Source: Gordonia sp. X0973
GTDB lineage: Bacteria > Actinomycetota > Actinomycetes > Mycobacteriales > Mycobacteriaceae
Assembly: GCF_013348785.1 (NCBI RefSeq)
Contig: NZ_CP054691.1
Location: 3,658,001 to 3,722,000, forward strand
Direction of reading: 5' to 3'
DNA: 64,000 nucleotides
Below are positions 17,931 through 27,305 of this stretch, in pieces. The notes beneath the pieces were generated by a model. It saw only the letters and a list, made by a program, of their open reading frames with translations. It had not been told where the DNA came from and did not search any database. Numbering within the stretch: the first letter of the stretch is position 1; each line of letters starts with the position of its first letter. The translations under genes were made by a program, and so were the position numbers.

Positions 17931-18524
17931 GTGTCTCCCCGACTTCAGCTCAACGGCCTCGTCCTGCTCTACGCCTACCTGCAGCGGATCTTCGTCTACG
18001 ACAAGGTCCTCGCGACCATCCCCGCTCCCGACCCGCGCGACGATGGGGAGTCCGCGCCGCTCGCGGAACTCCCCGGGCTGCTGGACCGGACCGGCGCCGC
18101 GATCGCCGGATTCGACACCGAGACGGGGTTGGCTGACGCCGAGGTCGGGGAACTCGACGACATCCTGCTCGCCGCGCGGGCCGCGATGGCACGACGCGCC
18201 GCCGGCACGGACGCGCCGCTGCGGATCCAACTGGCCGCGGTGGCCGGCGGCCGCTTCCACAGCCAGCACCTCAACGACGGGCTCGTCTATTGGGGGGACA
18301 AGTACGACGCGGAGACCGCCGACCGCTACCGACAGCGGACCCTGGCGCTGCGCGACGACTCCCGCGAGATGACCGGTCTGGTCGCCACCGCCGCCCACGG
18401 CGGACTCGCCCAGGAGCAGGTCGCCCAGGTCGGCCGGTGGTACGAGAGCGTCGTCCGCGCCACCCCGCGCATCGACGGCGACATGGCCCTCATCTCGAGC
18501 CTCCTGCACGGCATCGACCCCTGA
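17931..18524 (+). CDS. Conserved hypothetical protein downstream of patatin
   Basis: The product has 197 residues, starting with GTG and nine bases after the patatin stop, so the two are probably co-transcribed. It is mostly helical and acidic, without signal peptide or membrane helix. Segments such as LNGLVLLYAYLQRIFVYDKV and LATAAHGGLAQEQVAQVGRWYES suggest two helical bundles. I do not recognise a family. A role linked to the patatin is only implied by position. Confidence 0.6.
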   Translation: MSPRLQLNGLVLLYAYLQRIFVYDKVLATIPAPDPRDDGESAPLAELPGLLDRTGAAIAGFDTETGLADAEVGELDDILLAARAAMARRAAGTDAPLRIQLAAVAGGRFHSQHLNDGLVYWGDKYDAETADRYRQRTLALRDDSREMTGLVATAAHGGLAQEQVAQVGRWYESVVRATPRIDGDMALISSLLHGIDP

Positions 18525-18555
18525 TCGGCGTCTGGTGGTGAGGGTCACCAGCCGG

Positions 18556-18595
18556 CGCACTTTTATTTCGTAAGCCTAAGTATTATTCTGGACCG
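18556..18595 (+). promoter_or_regulatory. A+T-rich promoter/operator region before marR
   Basis: The 71-bp spacer before the marR gene contains the most A+T-rich stretch of this part of the window, TTTTATTTCGTAAGCCTAAG followed by TATTATT. Two TAAG motifs lie in direct repeat around 18570-18580. MarR regulators usually bind over their own promoter, so this is the likely autoregulatory site. No clean palindrome is visible, and the exact operator is not assigned. Confidence 0.4.
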
Positions 18596-19081
18596 GTGAG
18601 TGAAAGCGATGACCTGGCCCGGGACCTGCGCCCCGCGGTCACCCGTTTGTACCTCGCGCTGCGCCGCCGGGCCCCCGTCGCGGAACTGAGCGCCGCCCAG
18701 GCGTCGGCGCTCTCGACCTTGCTCCTGCACGCGCCCCTGCGGATGGGCGCCCTCGCCGAACGTGAGGGCATCCGGATGCCGACGGCCACCGCCCTCGTCG
18801 ACGGGCTGATCAAGATCGGGCTGGTGCATCGCGCACCCGACCCCGACGACCGGCGAGCCGTCATCGTCGACCTCACCGAACCGGGTCGCACGGCCATCGC
18901 CAAGGCGAGCCGACGCCGCGCGGACGTCCTCGCCGCCGCTCTCGCCAAGCTCTCCGACGAGGAGCGCGCCTCGCTCGTCGCGGCGATGCCCGCGCTGCTG
19001 GAACTGCAGCGCCAGCTGGAGGACCCCAAGATTTCGCCCGTCGAAAAGACGGACGGCAATGAAGAAGAACTAACCAAGTAG
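18596..19081 (+). CDS. MarR family transcriptional regulator
   Basis: The product has 161 residues with the winged helix-turn-helix of the MarR family: an LSAAQASALSTLL helix, the recognition region MGALAEREGIRMPTATALVDGL, and the wing DPDDRRAVIVDLT. The start is GTG. The gene is followed after 13 bp by an MFS transporter, a standard arrangement in which MarR represses the pump until a toxic ligand is bound. The C-terminal tail after residue 140 is charged and non-conserved. Confidence 0.9.
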   Translation: MSESDDLARDLRPAVTRLYLALRRRAPVAELSAAQASALSTLLLHAPLRMGALAEREGIRMPTATALVDGLIKIGLVHRAPDPDDRRAVIVDLTEPGRTAIAKASRRRADVLAAALAKLSDEERASLVAAMPALLELQRQLEDPKISPVEKTDGNEEELTK

Positions 19082-19094
19082 TCAGAAGGCAATA

Positions 19095-20441
19095 GTGACC
19101 ACAACCATCGACGAGGCTGCCGCCCAACCGCAGCCACCAGCACCAGAGCCGACGCTCGCCGCGTCCTCCGCCGACCACGACGAGCACCCCTCGCTGATGT
19201 CGGTCTTCCGCCAACAGCCGCGCGCCGTGTGGGTCACCGCCTTTGCCGCGGTCATCGCCTTCATGGGCATCGGTCTGGTCGACCCGATCCTCAACACCAT
19301 CGCCGAGGCTCTACACGCCCCGCCGTCGAAACTGACCCTGCTGTTCGGCGTCTACCTGGGCGTCCAGGTCGTCGCCATGCTGATCACCGGCTGGTCGGCC
19401 TACCGATTCGGCCCGAAGAAGACGCTGACCGTCGGCCTGGCACTGATCGTCTTCGCCGCCGGCGTGAGCGCCTTCGGCACCAACATCGACCAGCTGATCG
19501 CCCTGCGCGTCTTCTGGGGCTTGGGCAATGCCCTGTTCATGGCGACCGCGCTGGCGTTCATCGTCGGGCAGGCCAAGGGCGGTCAGAAGGGCGCGATCCT
19601 GCTGTACGAGGCGGCTCTCGGCGTCGGGCTGGCGGTCGGGCCGCTCCTCGGTGCTCTGCTGGGCACCTTCACCTGGAAGGCCCCGTTCGCCGGCACCGCG
19701 ATCCTCATGCTGATCGGCGCCATCCTCTGCGCGTGGATGCTTCCCCCCGACGGGCCGCGCACGACCCGCACCCCGGTCGGCTTCAGCGCCCCGTTCCAGG
19801 CCCTGCGCAACCACACCCTCCTCGTCACCGGCATCGGTTCGGCCTTCTACACCGGCGCACTGTTCACCATCGTGGCGTGGGCGCCGATGGCGCTGTCCAT
19901 CGCCAACAAGGCGAGCGGCCACGGCGGCGTCGGTCCGATCGGCGCCGGGCTGGTGTTCTTCGGCTGGGGCGTCCTGACCGCCGTGTCCGGCGTCTTCCTC
20001 GCCCCGCGCATCGCCGACGCAGTCGGCCAGAAGGCCGGCGTCATGGTCGCGATCGGCGTGTACAGCGTGGTCATGGCCCTCGCCGCCTACGGCGCGATCG
20101 AGCACTCGGTGATCATCATCGGCCTGGCCGTGATGCTGTCCGGCTTCCCGTCGGGTGTGCTGAACACGCTGTTCACCAGCGTCGCGATGTCCAGTGGTGA
20201 CGCCGGCACTCCGCGCTCGGTTTCCAGCGCCGGGTACAGCTTCCTGCGCTGGATGGGTGGCGCGGCGTCGGCCATCATCGTCGCCCACCTCGCCGAGTGG
20301 TTCGGCGCCCCGGCCCCGTTCTGGTTCGCCGCGGCCTACTGCGTGATCGCCATCGGCGCGGTGTCGCTGGTGCGGACCGGAAAGCACGACCACGAGCCGG
20401 TCGCGCAGGACGCTGCCCTCATCGGCGCGGAAGAGCTCTAG
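19095..20441 (+). CDS. MFS drug-type transporter
   Basis: The 448-residue product has twelve predicted membrane helices after a 40-residue polar N-terminus. The loop between helices 2 and 3 carries YRFGPKKTL, a variant of the MFS motif A. The fifth helix has the VGLAVGPLLGALLG pattern typical of drug/H+ antiporters. It starts with GTG 13 bases after marR and is very likely part of the same transcript. The substrate is unknown but probably a small toxic compound. It converges with the next gene, four bases apart. Confidence 0.9.
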   Translation: MTTTIDEAAAQPQPPAPEPTLAASSADHDEHPSLMSVFRQQPRAVWVTAFAAVIAFMGIGLVDPILNTIAEALHAPPSKLTLLFGVYLGVQVVAMLITGWSAYRFGPKKTLTVGLALIVFAAGVSAFGTNIDQLIALRVFWGLGNALFMATALAFIVGQAKGGQKGAILLYEAALGVGLAVGPLLGALLGTFTWKAPFAGTAILMLIGAILCAWMLPPDGPRTTRTPVGFSAPFQALRNHTLLVTGIGSAFYTGALFTIVAWAPMALSIANKASGHGGVGPIGAGLVFFGWGVLTAVSGVFLAPRIADAVGQKAGVMVAIGVYSVVMALAAYGAIEHSVIIIGLAVMLSGFPSGVLNTLFTSVAMSSGDAGTPRSVSSAGYSFLRWMGGAASAIIVAHLAEWFGAPAPFWFAAAYCVIAIGAVSLVRTGKHDHEPVAQDAALIGAEEL

Positions 20442-20445
20442 GCGG

Positions 20446-20793
20446 CTACCCCTTGAGCGGGTCCAGCGTCACCTTCACCGACGTCCCGCGCTCGTCGCGT
20501 CGCGCCACCGCCTGACCGGTGCGGGCAGTTCCGTCCAGGTGCAGCGTGATGGGACCGCCGTCGGGGTAGAAGTTGCGCCACCACGTCTTCTGCTCCGGCG
20601 CGGCGACGCCGATGACCACTTCGTCGCCGCGTCGGCGGTAGGAGACGACGAGATGGACCGGCTTGCCGCTGCGCCTGCCGGTGTAGGACACCTCGACCAT
20701 CGACTTGCCCAGGGCGTTGCCGACCACCGGAGCCGAGAGCAACGGTGTGACGATCCGGTTGGCCGTCGCCATGACTCGCTGCAGTGCGCTCAT
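20446..20793 (-). CDS. Short nitroreductase/F420-dependent quinone reductase family protein
   Basis: This 115-residue protein resembles the deazaflavin-dependent nitroreductase (split beta-barrel) family. The features are VSYTGRRSGKPVHLVVSYR, a GVAAPEQKTWWRNFYPDGG segment, and an ending in KVTLDP. In family members these parts line the F420 site. The gene is at the short end of the family. I chose the ATG at 20793, which gives the usual helical N-terminus; the longer frame has no family features. It lies 14 bp downstream of an MmpS-like gene in the same direction. Confidence 0.72.
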   Translation of the reverse strand: MSALQRVMATANRIVTPLLSAPVVGNALGKSMVEVSYTGRRSGKPVHLVVSYRRRGDEVVIGVAAPEQKTWWRNFYPDGGPITLHLDGTARTGQAVARRDERGTSVKVTLDPLKG

Positions 20794-20807
20794 CTCTCCC
20801 CCTCTGC

Positions 20808-21467
20808 CTACTGCTGCGATGCCCAGCAGTTCAACGGACCGCCGGAACTCGTCCCGGAGGTGACGACCTGCCCATCGACGATGATCTGGCAGGTCACGGT
20901 ACCGCGGACGACGATGCCGGTCAGGCGCAGATCGCCGCCGTCGGCGGTGGAACTCACCGACCACGGCGCGCGCACGGTCGCGATGATGCGGTTCCTCCCG
21001 TTGTCGGTGTAGTTCACGCCGATCAGATCGCCGTCGCCGGTGAGCTTGTACTCGACGGCACCCGTCTGCTGCTGCGACGTCGTCTCCTCCGATGTGGAGG
21101 GCTCGGTGGAGGATTCCTCCGACGAGCTCTCGTCGGTGGTGCTCGTCGTCGTGGAACTCGACGCCGGGGCCGGGGTGTCGCCGCCCTTGTGCCCGGTCAC
21201 CGAGATCAGGAAGGCGATGAGGATGATCGCGACGATCGCGGCGACGATCGCGGCGATGAGCATCTTGGTGCGGTTGTGCCCGCCGCCCGCACCACCGGAC
21301 TGGTAGTCACCGGCCTCATAGCCGCCCGTCTCGTAGTGGCTCGATTCCGGCGCGTACTGCTCGGTCGCGGGGAATTGCTCGGGCGAGTACCCGGTGGTCG
21401 GGTTCTCCGGGTCGAACCGTCGCGTCGAGGACTGGAACGGGTCCTGCGGACCCTGCGGATTGCTCAT
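20808..21467 (-). CDS. MmpS-like membrane-anchored protein
   Basis: The product has 219 residues: a Gly/Tyr/Pro-rich cytoplasmic N-terminus with repeated Tyr-Glu-x-Gly-type motifs, one membrane helix (MLIAAIVAAIVAIILIAFLI, near residues 69-88), a Ser/Thr/Glu-rich linker of about 45 residues, and an external beta domain. The beta domain matches the C-terminus of MmpS accessory proteins (APWSVSSTADGG, VTCQIIVDGQVV). No mmpL gene is adjacent, so it is probably an MmpS-domain protein with an independent role. The ATG at 21467 begins MSNPQGPQDP; an ATG 27 bases upstream is less likely. Confidence 0.75.
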   Translation of the reverse strand: MSNPQGPQDPFQSSTRRFDPENPTTGYSPEQFPATEQYAPESSHYETGGYEAGDYQSGGAGGGHNRTKMLIAAIVAAIVAIILIAFLISVTGHKGGDTPAPASSSTTTSTTDESSSEESSTEPSTSEETTSQQQTGAVEYKLTGDGDLIGVNYTDNGRNRIIATVRAPWSVSSTADGGDLRLTGIVVRGTVTCQIIVDGQVVTSGTSSGGPLNCWASQQ

Positions 21468-21502
21468 GGGAACATTCTGCCGGAATCCCGCCACCCCCGG
21501 CG

Positions 21503-24070
21503 CTACTCCCCGGCGATGGCGTCCAGCGGATTGGTCCGGGCCGCCCGAATCGCCGGCCAGACCGCGGCGACCACGCCCACCACGGCAGCCCCGACGAGCG
21601 TCGTCACGATCAACGACCAGGGCAGCACCGGACTACCGATTCCCCACTCGCGCAACGTGCGCACCAGCGCGACCGCCAGCCCGCAACCCAGGACGACGCC
21701 GAGCAACGCGCCGAACACGGCGATCAGCACCGACTCCAGGTACACCATCCGTCGCACCTGGCCGCGGACCATGCCGATCGCGCGCTCCATCCCGATCTCC
21801 TGGCGGCGCTCCACCACCGAGAGGGCCAGGGTGTTGATGATCCCCAGGACGGCGACCACCAGCGCGAGTCCGAGCAGCGCGTAGAGCACGCCGAGCATCT
21901 GGTCGATCAGCGATGAGACCGAACTCTTGTACTGCGCATTCGTCTGCACCTGCACCGTCAGGTACTTCGCGGTGGAATCGGCCAGCCGCTGATCGAGCCC
22001 GGCACCCTCCTTGCCCGGCGCGGCCCGGACGAACACCCCGGTCAACATCTGGGTGGAGGGCGGCACCACCTTCTCGTACGCGGAGCTGCCGAGTACCCAC
22101 TGGCCCAGTGCGTTGTTGTTCTCGAAGACGCCGACCACCGGCACGTCGACGGTGACGCCGTCGGGACGAGCGAAGGCCAGCGTCTTGCCGACCGTCCACC
22201 CTTTATCCGTTGCCGTCCGCTCGGCGACGATCATCCCGTCTGGCGTCAGGTCGGTTCCGTCGGTGATCGTGTAGCGCACGACGTCGCCAAGCTTGCCGCC
22301 GACCGCGGCCCCGCCGATGACCTGGTGTCCGTCGACGTTGCTGATCACCATTCCCGAGCCGGCCACGTGCGCGACGCCGGGGGTGTCCCGCACGGCGCCC
22401 AGCACGGCGGGCGGAATGGGGCCGTGGTTCACGCCGGTGACGAAGTAGTCGGCGAGGACCGCGCGGTCCAGCGACGAGTCGACCGTGGCCTTGAAACTCG
22501 ACCCGAGCGTGCCGATGATCGCGACCAGCATCAGGCCGATGGTCAACGCGAACGCGGTCGCCGCGGTGCGACGAGGATTGCGTGCGGCGTTGGTCCGCGC
22601 CAGTTGGCCGACCTTGCCGAACGGGCGGGTGATCACTCCCAGCGCGGAGACGACGGGCAGCGACAGGGCTGGCGCGCCCAGGACGACCGCCACGATCACG
22701 AGGACGGCACCGAGCCCGACGAGCAGCGCCGGACCCACTCCCTGTTTCAGGGCGCCGAGGATGGTCAGGGCGATACCGAGTGCGCCGACCACGGCACCGG
22801 CGACGGTCCGCGCCCGCAGCGACCGCGGTTCGGCCATCGTCGAGCGCATGGCCTCCACCGGCGCCACCCGCGCCGCCCGCCGGGCGGGCAGCCAGGCGCT
22901 GAGCATGGTGACGACGACGCCGACCGCCAGGGTGGCGATGACGGCCGTCGGCGTGACCCGCAACGGCCCGGACGGCAACCCCGACGAGGCGATGGCGATC
23001 GCACGCAGCGCCGCGGCCAGGCCGATCCCGACGACCAGGCCGACCGCCGACCCGAGCAACCCGACGATGAATGCCTCGGTCAGCACCGACCGCGACACCT
23101 GGCTGCGATTGGCGCCGATGGCGCGCAGCAGAGCGAGCTCGCGATTGCGCTGGGCGACGATCATCGCGAACGTGTTGTAGATGATGAAGGTGCCGACGAT
23201 GAGCCCGATGCCGGCGAAGGCGAGCAGGATGTAGGTGAAGATCTGCAGGAACTTGTTGACTGCCTCTTTGCTCTCGGCCCGCACCTCGTCGCCGGTTTGG
23301 ATCTTGAGCTGCGTCGGCCCCAGGAGGTTCTGGACCCGGGTCTGCAGTTCGGTGTCGGACACCCCCGGCTGCGCCGAGAGGCTGACGGTGCCCGCGTGCT
23401 CGCCGTCGGAGAACAGGTGCCGGGCGGTGTCCTGGTCGAAGGCGACGTTGACGAAGCCGCCGACCTCGAACGGCCAGTCGAGGACCCCGACGACCGTCAC
23501 GTCCTGCGGTTCGCTGTTGCCCTGTCCGGCGACCACCCTCGTCTTCGACCCGACGTGCAGTCCGGCCTTGTCCGCGGCGGTCTTGTTGATGGCGATCTCG
23601 CCGGCTCGCTGCGGCCCGCGGCCGCCGGGCAGGATCTTGTTCTCCCCCTGTGCGACGGCCTGGTCGGGCGGGATGAAGGTCGTTCCGATGCTCGGGGCGT
23701 TGCCGGTCTGCAGCGCCTTCCCGTCGGCCGCGGCAACGGCGACGAGGCCGTTGTAGTTGACGTTGAGGCGGTCGAAGCCGAGGCGCTCGCGGCTGGAGCT
23801 CAGCTGCTGCACCACGGCGTTCGGCACCCCCGGGCTCGCCTGTGCCCCGGTGGCCGCCATCTGCGACGGGTTCTTCGGTGCGAGCTGGACGGCGACCCCC
23901 TGCGCGGTCTTGTCGAAGATGCTGGTGAAGGCGTTCGAGACGCTCGACGTGAAGACGATCGAGCCGGCGACGAAGGAGGTGCCCAGCACCACCGAGAACA
24001 CGGTGAGGAACAGCCGGACCTTGTGGGCGGCGAGGTTGCGCACCGATACCCGGCGCATGACCGAGGCCAT
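21503..24070 (-). CDS. ABC transporter permease with two FtsX domains
   Basis: The 855-residue permease has an N-terminal membrane helix, a large external MacB-type domain (about residues 50-255), three helices of the first FtsX domain (IFTYILLAFAGIGLIVG onward), and a linker helix pair. A second external domain and a second set of three FtsX helices (LGVLYALLGLALVVAVLGI onward) follow, ending in RTNPLDAIAGE. This is the usual layout of MacB/LolCE-like permeases that move lipids, peptides or drugs across the outer face. The ATG at 24070 follows the stop of the ATPase gene by two bases, so the two proteins form one system. Confidence 0.88.
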   Translation of the reverse strand: MASVMRRVSVRNLAAHKVRLFLTVFSVVLGTSFVAGSIVFTSSVSNAFTSIFDKTAQGVAVQLAPKNPSQMAATGAQASPGVPNAVVQQLSSSRERLGFDRLNVNYNGLVAVAAADGKALQTGNAPSIGTTFIPPDQAVAQGENKILPGGRGPQRAGEIAINKTAADKAGLHVGSKTRVVAGQGNSEPQDVTVVGVLDWPFEVGGFVNVAFDQDTARHLFSDGEHAGTVSLSAQPGVSDTELQTRVQNLLGPTQLKIQTGDEVRAESKEAVNKFLQIFTYILLAFAGIGLIVGTFIIYNTFAMIVAQRNRELALLRAIGANRSQVSRSVLTEAFIVGLLGSAVGLVVGIGLAAALRAIAIASSGLPSGPLRVTPTAVIATLAVGVVVTMLSAWLPARRAARVAPVEAMRSTMAEPRSLRARTVAGAVVGALGIALTILGALKQGVGPALLVGLGAVLVIVAVVLGAPALSLPVVSALGVITRPFGKVGQLARTNAARNPRRTAATAFALTIGLMLVAIIGTLGSSFKATVDSSLDRAVLADYFVTGVNHGPIPPAVLGAVRDTPGVAHVAGSGMVISNVDGHQVIGGAAVGGKLGDVVRYTITDGTDLTPDGMIVAERTATDKGWTVGKTLAFARPDGVTVDVPVVGVFENNNALGQWVLGSSAYEKVVPPSTQMLTGVFVRAAPGKEGAGLDQRLADSTAKYLTVQVQTNAQYKSSVSSLIDQMLGVLYALLGLALVVAVLGIINTLALSVVERRQEIGMERAIGMVRGQVRRMVYLESVLIAVFGALLGVVLGCGLAVALVRTLREWGIGSPVLPWSLIVTTLVGAAVVGVVAAVWPAIRAARTNPLDAIAGE

Positions 24071-24072
24071 CG

Positions 24073-24876
24073 CTACTCGTCCCCGGCCGGCGCGGTCGCG
24101 GCGTCGGCCGGCGTCTCCTCGACGACCCCGACCTTCTCGTCGAGGTTGCGCATGACTTCGAAGACGCCATCGGCATCGGGGTCGCGCAACTCGTGGACGA
24201 TCCGCCCGTCGGCGAGGAACACGACCCGGTCGGCGTACGACGCGGCGCGGGGGTCGTGCGTGACGATCACGACGGTCTGGTCGAACTCGTCGGTGGCGGC
24301 GCGCAGGATCGAGAGCACCTCCCCCGACGAGCGGGAGTCGAGGTTGCCCGTCGGCTCGTCGCCGAAGATGATCGCGGGCCGCCCGACCAGCGCCCGGGCG
24401 CAGGCCACTCGCTGCTGCTGGCCGCCGGACAGTTCGCTCGGCCGGTGATCGAGGCGGTCGGCGAGGCCGAGGCGATCGGTGACCGCGGTCATCCACTGCT
24501 CGTCGACGTCGCGCCCGGCGATGTCGCACGGCAAGGTGACGTTCTCGCGAGCGGTGAGCGTCGGCACCAGGTTGAACGACTGGAACACGAAGCCGATCCG
24601 GTCGCGGCGCAGCACCGTCATGGCCTTGTCGTTCAGCCCGGCCAGCGAGGTCTCGCCGATGCGGACCTCCCCCGACGACGGGGTGTCGAGCCCGGCGAGG
24701 CAATGCATGAGGGTGGACTTCCCCGAGCCCGAGGGCCCCATGATCGCGGTGAACTCCCCCGGCGCGAAGGCGACGCTGACGCCGCGCAAGGCGTGCACCG
24801 CGGTGTCGCCGGAGCCGTACACCTTGGTCAGATCGGCCGCGCTCGCGGCGGGTGCTTCAACGGAGGTTGTCGACAT
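24073..24876 (-). CDS. ABC transporter ATP-binding protein, LolD/MacB type
   Basis: The product has 267 residues. Walker A is GPSGSGKSTL, the Q-loop region is VFQSFNLVPTLTA, the signature is LSGGQQQRVACARAL, and Walker B is IIFGDEPTGNLDS. The DEPTGNLDS ending is characteristic of the LolD/MacB/FtsE group. The C-terminal tail after residue 235 is acidic. I chose the ATG at 24876 because the upstream ATG 24933 would add a basic segment lying in the repeat-rich spacer. It pairs with the FtsX permease immediately downstream. Confidence 0.9.
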   Translation of the reverse strand: MSTTSVEAPAASAADLTKVYGSGDTAVHALRGVSVAFAPGEFTAIMGPSGSGKSTLMHCLAGLDTPSSGEVRIGETSLAGLNDKAMTVLRRDRIGFVFQSFNLVPTLTARENVTLPCDIAGRDVDEQWMTAVTDRLGLADRLDHRPSELSGGQQQRVACARALVGRPAIIFGDEPTGNLDSRSSGEVLSILRAATDEFDQTVVIVTHDPRAASYADRVVFLADGRIVHELRDPDADGVFEVMRNLDEKVGVVEETPADAATAPAGDE

Positions 24877-24931
24877 GGCTCCACGGTGCCATATCCGCGC
24901 GGCCCGTGCTCGGATGACGTGCTCGGTCGGC

Positions 24932-25072
24932 ACCCCGTCGGTGGTCGAGATCTCGATACGACCGCTCCTTCGTCGCGATCACTCGATCCGGCGGCGGATA
25001 CGGGGGTGGTCGAGCGGATACGGGGGTGGTCGAGTGGATCCGAGCCGCTAGGCGAGGAACCGTATCGAGACC
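24932..25072. repeat. Interspersed repeat family B, site 1
   Basis: The spacer upstream of the ABC ATPase holds several copies of GGTGGTCGAG and GTATCGAGACC, partly as inverted pieces (TCTCGATACG at about 24951). It ends in a 46-bp element at 25027-25072 that is identical, base for base, to 49732-49777. The parts are TGGTCGAGTGGATCC, GAGCCGCTAGGCGAGG and AACCGTATCGAGACC. No coding sequence is present. Confidence 0.85.
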
Positions 25073-25076
25073 GCCG

Positions 25077-25168
25077 CTAGGTGTACTTCCCCGACACGTT
25101 GTGAACGGGTGAGGTGAGGCGAAGACCTCCCCTCACCCGTTCACAACGTGTCGGGGAAGTACACCTAG
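25077..25168. repeat. Long inverted repeat, 43-bp arms with 6-base loop
   Basis: The left arm is 25077-25119 and the right arm 25126-25168. The arms start with CTAGGTGTACTTCCCC and end near GGGTGAGG. They are complementary at 42 of 43 positions, with the loop CGAAGA. As RNA this would be an exceptionally stable hairpin. It lies between pckG and the ABC ATPase gene, 98 bp after the pckG stop. It could be a strong terminator, an RNase III target, or a small palindromic element flanked by CTAG. Confidence 0.9.
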
Positions 25169-25201
25169 ACGCTAGACGCCCTCTCCGCAAACCCTGCAGA
25201 A

Positions 25202-25261
25202 CGAGACAAACCCGACCCCTTGCGGGTGTCGGGTCTGTCGCGAACTGCTGGGTTTGTCTCG
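25202..25261 (-). terminator. Likely pckG terminator, nested hairpin
   Basis: The outer arms CGAGACAAACCC (25202-25213) and GGGTTTGTCTCG (25250-25261) are perfectly complementary. They enclose an inner stem built from CCCGAC and GTCGGG. It starts four bases after the pckG stop in transcript order, which fits a rho-independent-like terminator without a clear U-tract. Confidence 0.65.
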
Positions 25262-25265
25262 ACGG

Positions 25266-27098
25266 TCAGTCGTCGGCGAGGCGCTTGGTCAGCGCGTCGA
25301 GTTCGGCGCTCAGCTGCGCGGGCAGCTTGTCGCCGATGAAGTCGAACCACTCGTTGATCGACGGCAGCTCGTCGCGCCACTGCGCGTTATCGACGGCCAA
25401 CGCCTCCTCGACATCGGCCTTGTCGACGTCGAGCCCGTTGAGGTCGAGCGAATCGGCCGTCGCGGTGATGCCGATCGGGGTCTCGCGGCCCTCGGCCCGA
25501 CCCTCGATGCGGTCGATGATCCACTCCAGCACCCGGCTGTTCTCGCCGAATCCGGGCCACAGGAAGCGCTTGTCGGCGCCGCGGCGGAACCAGTTGACGT
25601 AGTAGATCTTCGGCAGCTTGTCCGCATCGGCCTTCGCGCCGATGTCCAGCCAGTGCTGCAGGTAGTCGCCGACGTGGTAGCCGATGAACGGCAGCATGGC
25701 CATCGGGTCGCGGCGGACCTTGCCGACGGTGCCCTCGGCGGCTGCGGTCTGCTCGGAGCCGACCGTCGCGCCCATGAACACGCCGTGCGCCCAGTCGCGC
25801 GCCTCGGTCACCAGCGGGATGGTCGTCTTGCGGCGTCCGCCGAACAGGATCGCCGAGATCGGCACACCGGCCGGGTCGTCCCACTCGGGGGCGACCGACG
25901 GGCACTGCGACAGCGGGGTGCAGTAGCGCGAGTTCGGATGGGCGGCAAGGGTCTCGGTCTCCCGGAGGTACCAGTCGTTGCCCTTCCAGTCGATCAGGTG
26001 ATCGGGCTCGCCCTCCAGGCCCTCCCACCAGATGTCGTCGTCGTCGGTGCGCGCGACGTTGGTGTAGATGGTGTTGCCGGCCTCGATGGTCTTCATCGCG
26101 TTCGGGTTCGACTGGTGGTTGGTGCCCGGCGCGACGCCGAAGAAGCCGAACTCGGGGTTGACCGCGTACAGGCGGCCGTCCTTGCCGAAGCGCATCCACG
26201 CGATGTCGTCGCCGACAGTCTCGGCGCGCCAGCCGGGGATGGTCGGCTGGATCATCGCGAGGTTGGTCTTGCCGCAGGCGCTGGGGAAGGCGGCGGCGAC
26301 GTAGTAGGCCTTGTCCTCCGGGCTGATCAACTTGAGGATCAGCATGTGCTCGGCGAGCCAGCCCTCGTCGTGGGCCATCGCCGACGCGATGCGCAGCGAG
26401 TAGCACTTCTTGCCGAGCAGCGCGTTACCGCCGTAGCCCGAACCGTAGGACCAGATCTCCCGGGCCTCCGGGAAGTGGGTGATGTACTTCTCGGTGTTGC
26501 ACGGCCACGGCACGTCGGCCTGGCCGGGCTCCAGCGGGGCACCCACCGAGTGCAGACCCTTGACGAAGAAGCCGTCGTCGCCGAGGGCCTCGAGGACCTT
26601 GGGGCCGACCCGGGTCATGACCCGCATGGAGAGCACCACGTACTCCGAGTCGGTGATCTCGATGCCGAGCTTCGGGTCGTCGCTGCCGAGCGGGCCCATG
26701 CAGAAGGGGATGACGAACATCGTGCGCCCGCGCATGCAGCCGCGGTACAGCTCGGTCATCGTGGCCCGCATCTGGTCGGGGGCCATCCAGTTGTTGGTCG
26801 GACCGGCGGCTTCCTCGGTCTCCGAACAGATGAAGGTGCGCGACTCGACCCGGGCGACGTCGGCCGGATCGGACAGCGCGAGGTAGGAATTCGGCTTCAA
26901 CTCGTCGTTCAGCTTGACCATCGTGCCGGCCTCGACGAGCTGGGCGCTCAGGCGCTCCCACTCCTCGTCGCTGCCGTCGGACCACACCACCCGATCGGGT
27001 TGGGTCAGCTCCGCCACTTCGGCGACCCAGGCGAGCAGGCCGGCATGTTTGGTGGGCGCGCTGGCGGCATCCAACCCGGGAATCGTGGCAGAGGTCAT
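25266..27098 (-). CDS. pckG: Phosphoenolpyruvate carboxykinase (GTP)
   Basis: The product has 610 residues, the normal length for the GTP-dependent enzyme. It converts oxaloacetate and GTP to phosphoenolpyruvate, GDP and CO2 in gluconeogenesis. The nucleotide-binding P-loop is [12 protein letters not shown], followed by the metal-site segment [10 protein letters not shown]. Other family blocks are [15 protein letters not shown] and the guanine-pocket region with FLWPGFGEN. The ATG at 27098 is preceded by AGGAG at nine bases; an ATG three codons earlier would overlap that site. The 207-bp upstream spacer should hold its promoter. The neighbourhood matches mycobacterial pckA (Rv0211). Confidence 0.96.
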   Translation of the reverse strand: MTSATIPGLDAASAPTKHAGLLAWVAEVAELTQPDRVVWSDGSDEEWERLSAQLVEAGTMVKLNDELKPNSYLALSDPADVARVESRTFICSETEEAAGPTNNWMAPDQMRATMTELYRGCMRGRTMFVIPFCMGPLGSDDPKLGIEITDSEYVVLSMRVMTRVGPKVLEALGDDGFFVKGLHSVGAPLEPGQADVPWPCNTEKYITHFPEAREIWSYGSGYGGNALLGKKCYSLRIASAMAHDEGWLAEHMLILKLISPEDKAYYVAAAFPSACGKTNLAMIQPTIPGWRAETVGDDIAWMRFGKDGRLYAVNPEFGFFGVAPGTNHQSNPNAMKTIEAGNTIYTNVARTDDDDIWWEGLEGEPDHLIDWKGNDWYLRETETLAAHPNSRYCTPLSQCPSVAPEWDDPAGVPISAILFGGRRKTTIPLVTEARDWAHGVFMGATVGSEQTAAAEGTVGKVRRDPMAMLPFIGYHVGDYLQHWLDIGAKADADKLPKIYYVNWFRRGADKRFLWPGFGENSRVLEWIIDRIEGRAEGRETPIGITATADSLDLNGLDVDKADVEEALAVDNAQWRDELPSINEWFDFIGDKLPAQLSAELDALTKRLADD

Positions 27099-27305
27099 GT
27101 GAAGCATCTCCTGAAAGGTCTCGACCGCCTGCTAAGCGGTCAGTCTTTTCTCAGGATACGCGATTGACCTGCTCGATCGGGAGTTGGGTTAGCCACTTCC
27201 GCATGTATCTGCTCCGACGTCGCCGCTCACGCCGGTGCCGCGGTGATACGCGAACGGTCGGGGCCAGCCACCCCCCGATACGGCTGGCCCCGACCACGCC
27301 TCGCG

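Noticed and set aside
20808..21467. Accessory protein of MmpL3
   Set aside because: It has an MmpS-like domain but lies about 9 kb from mmpL3 and is grouped with an unrelated reductase; MmpL3 does not require an MmpS.
22325..24448. A very long plus-strand open frame opposite the FtsX/ATPase genes
   Set aside because: High G+C opens antisense frames; the minus strand has Walker motifs and FtsX helices, the plus strand only Asp/Arg/Gln-rich sequence.
25077..25168. Insertion sequence end
   Set aside because: No transposase frame or clear target duplication is nearby; treated as a stand-alone palindrome.
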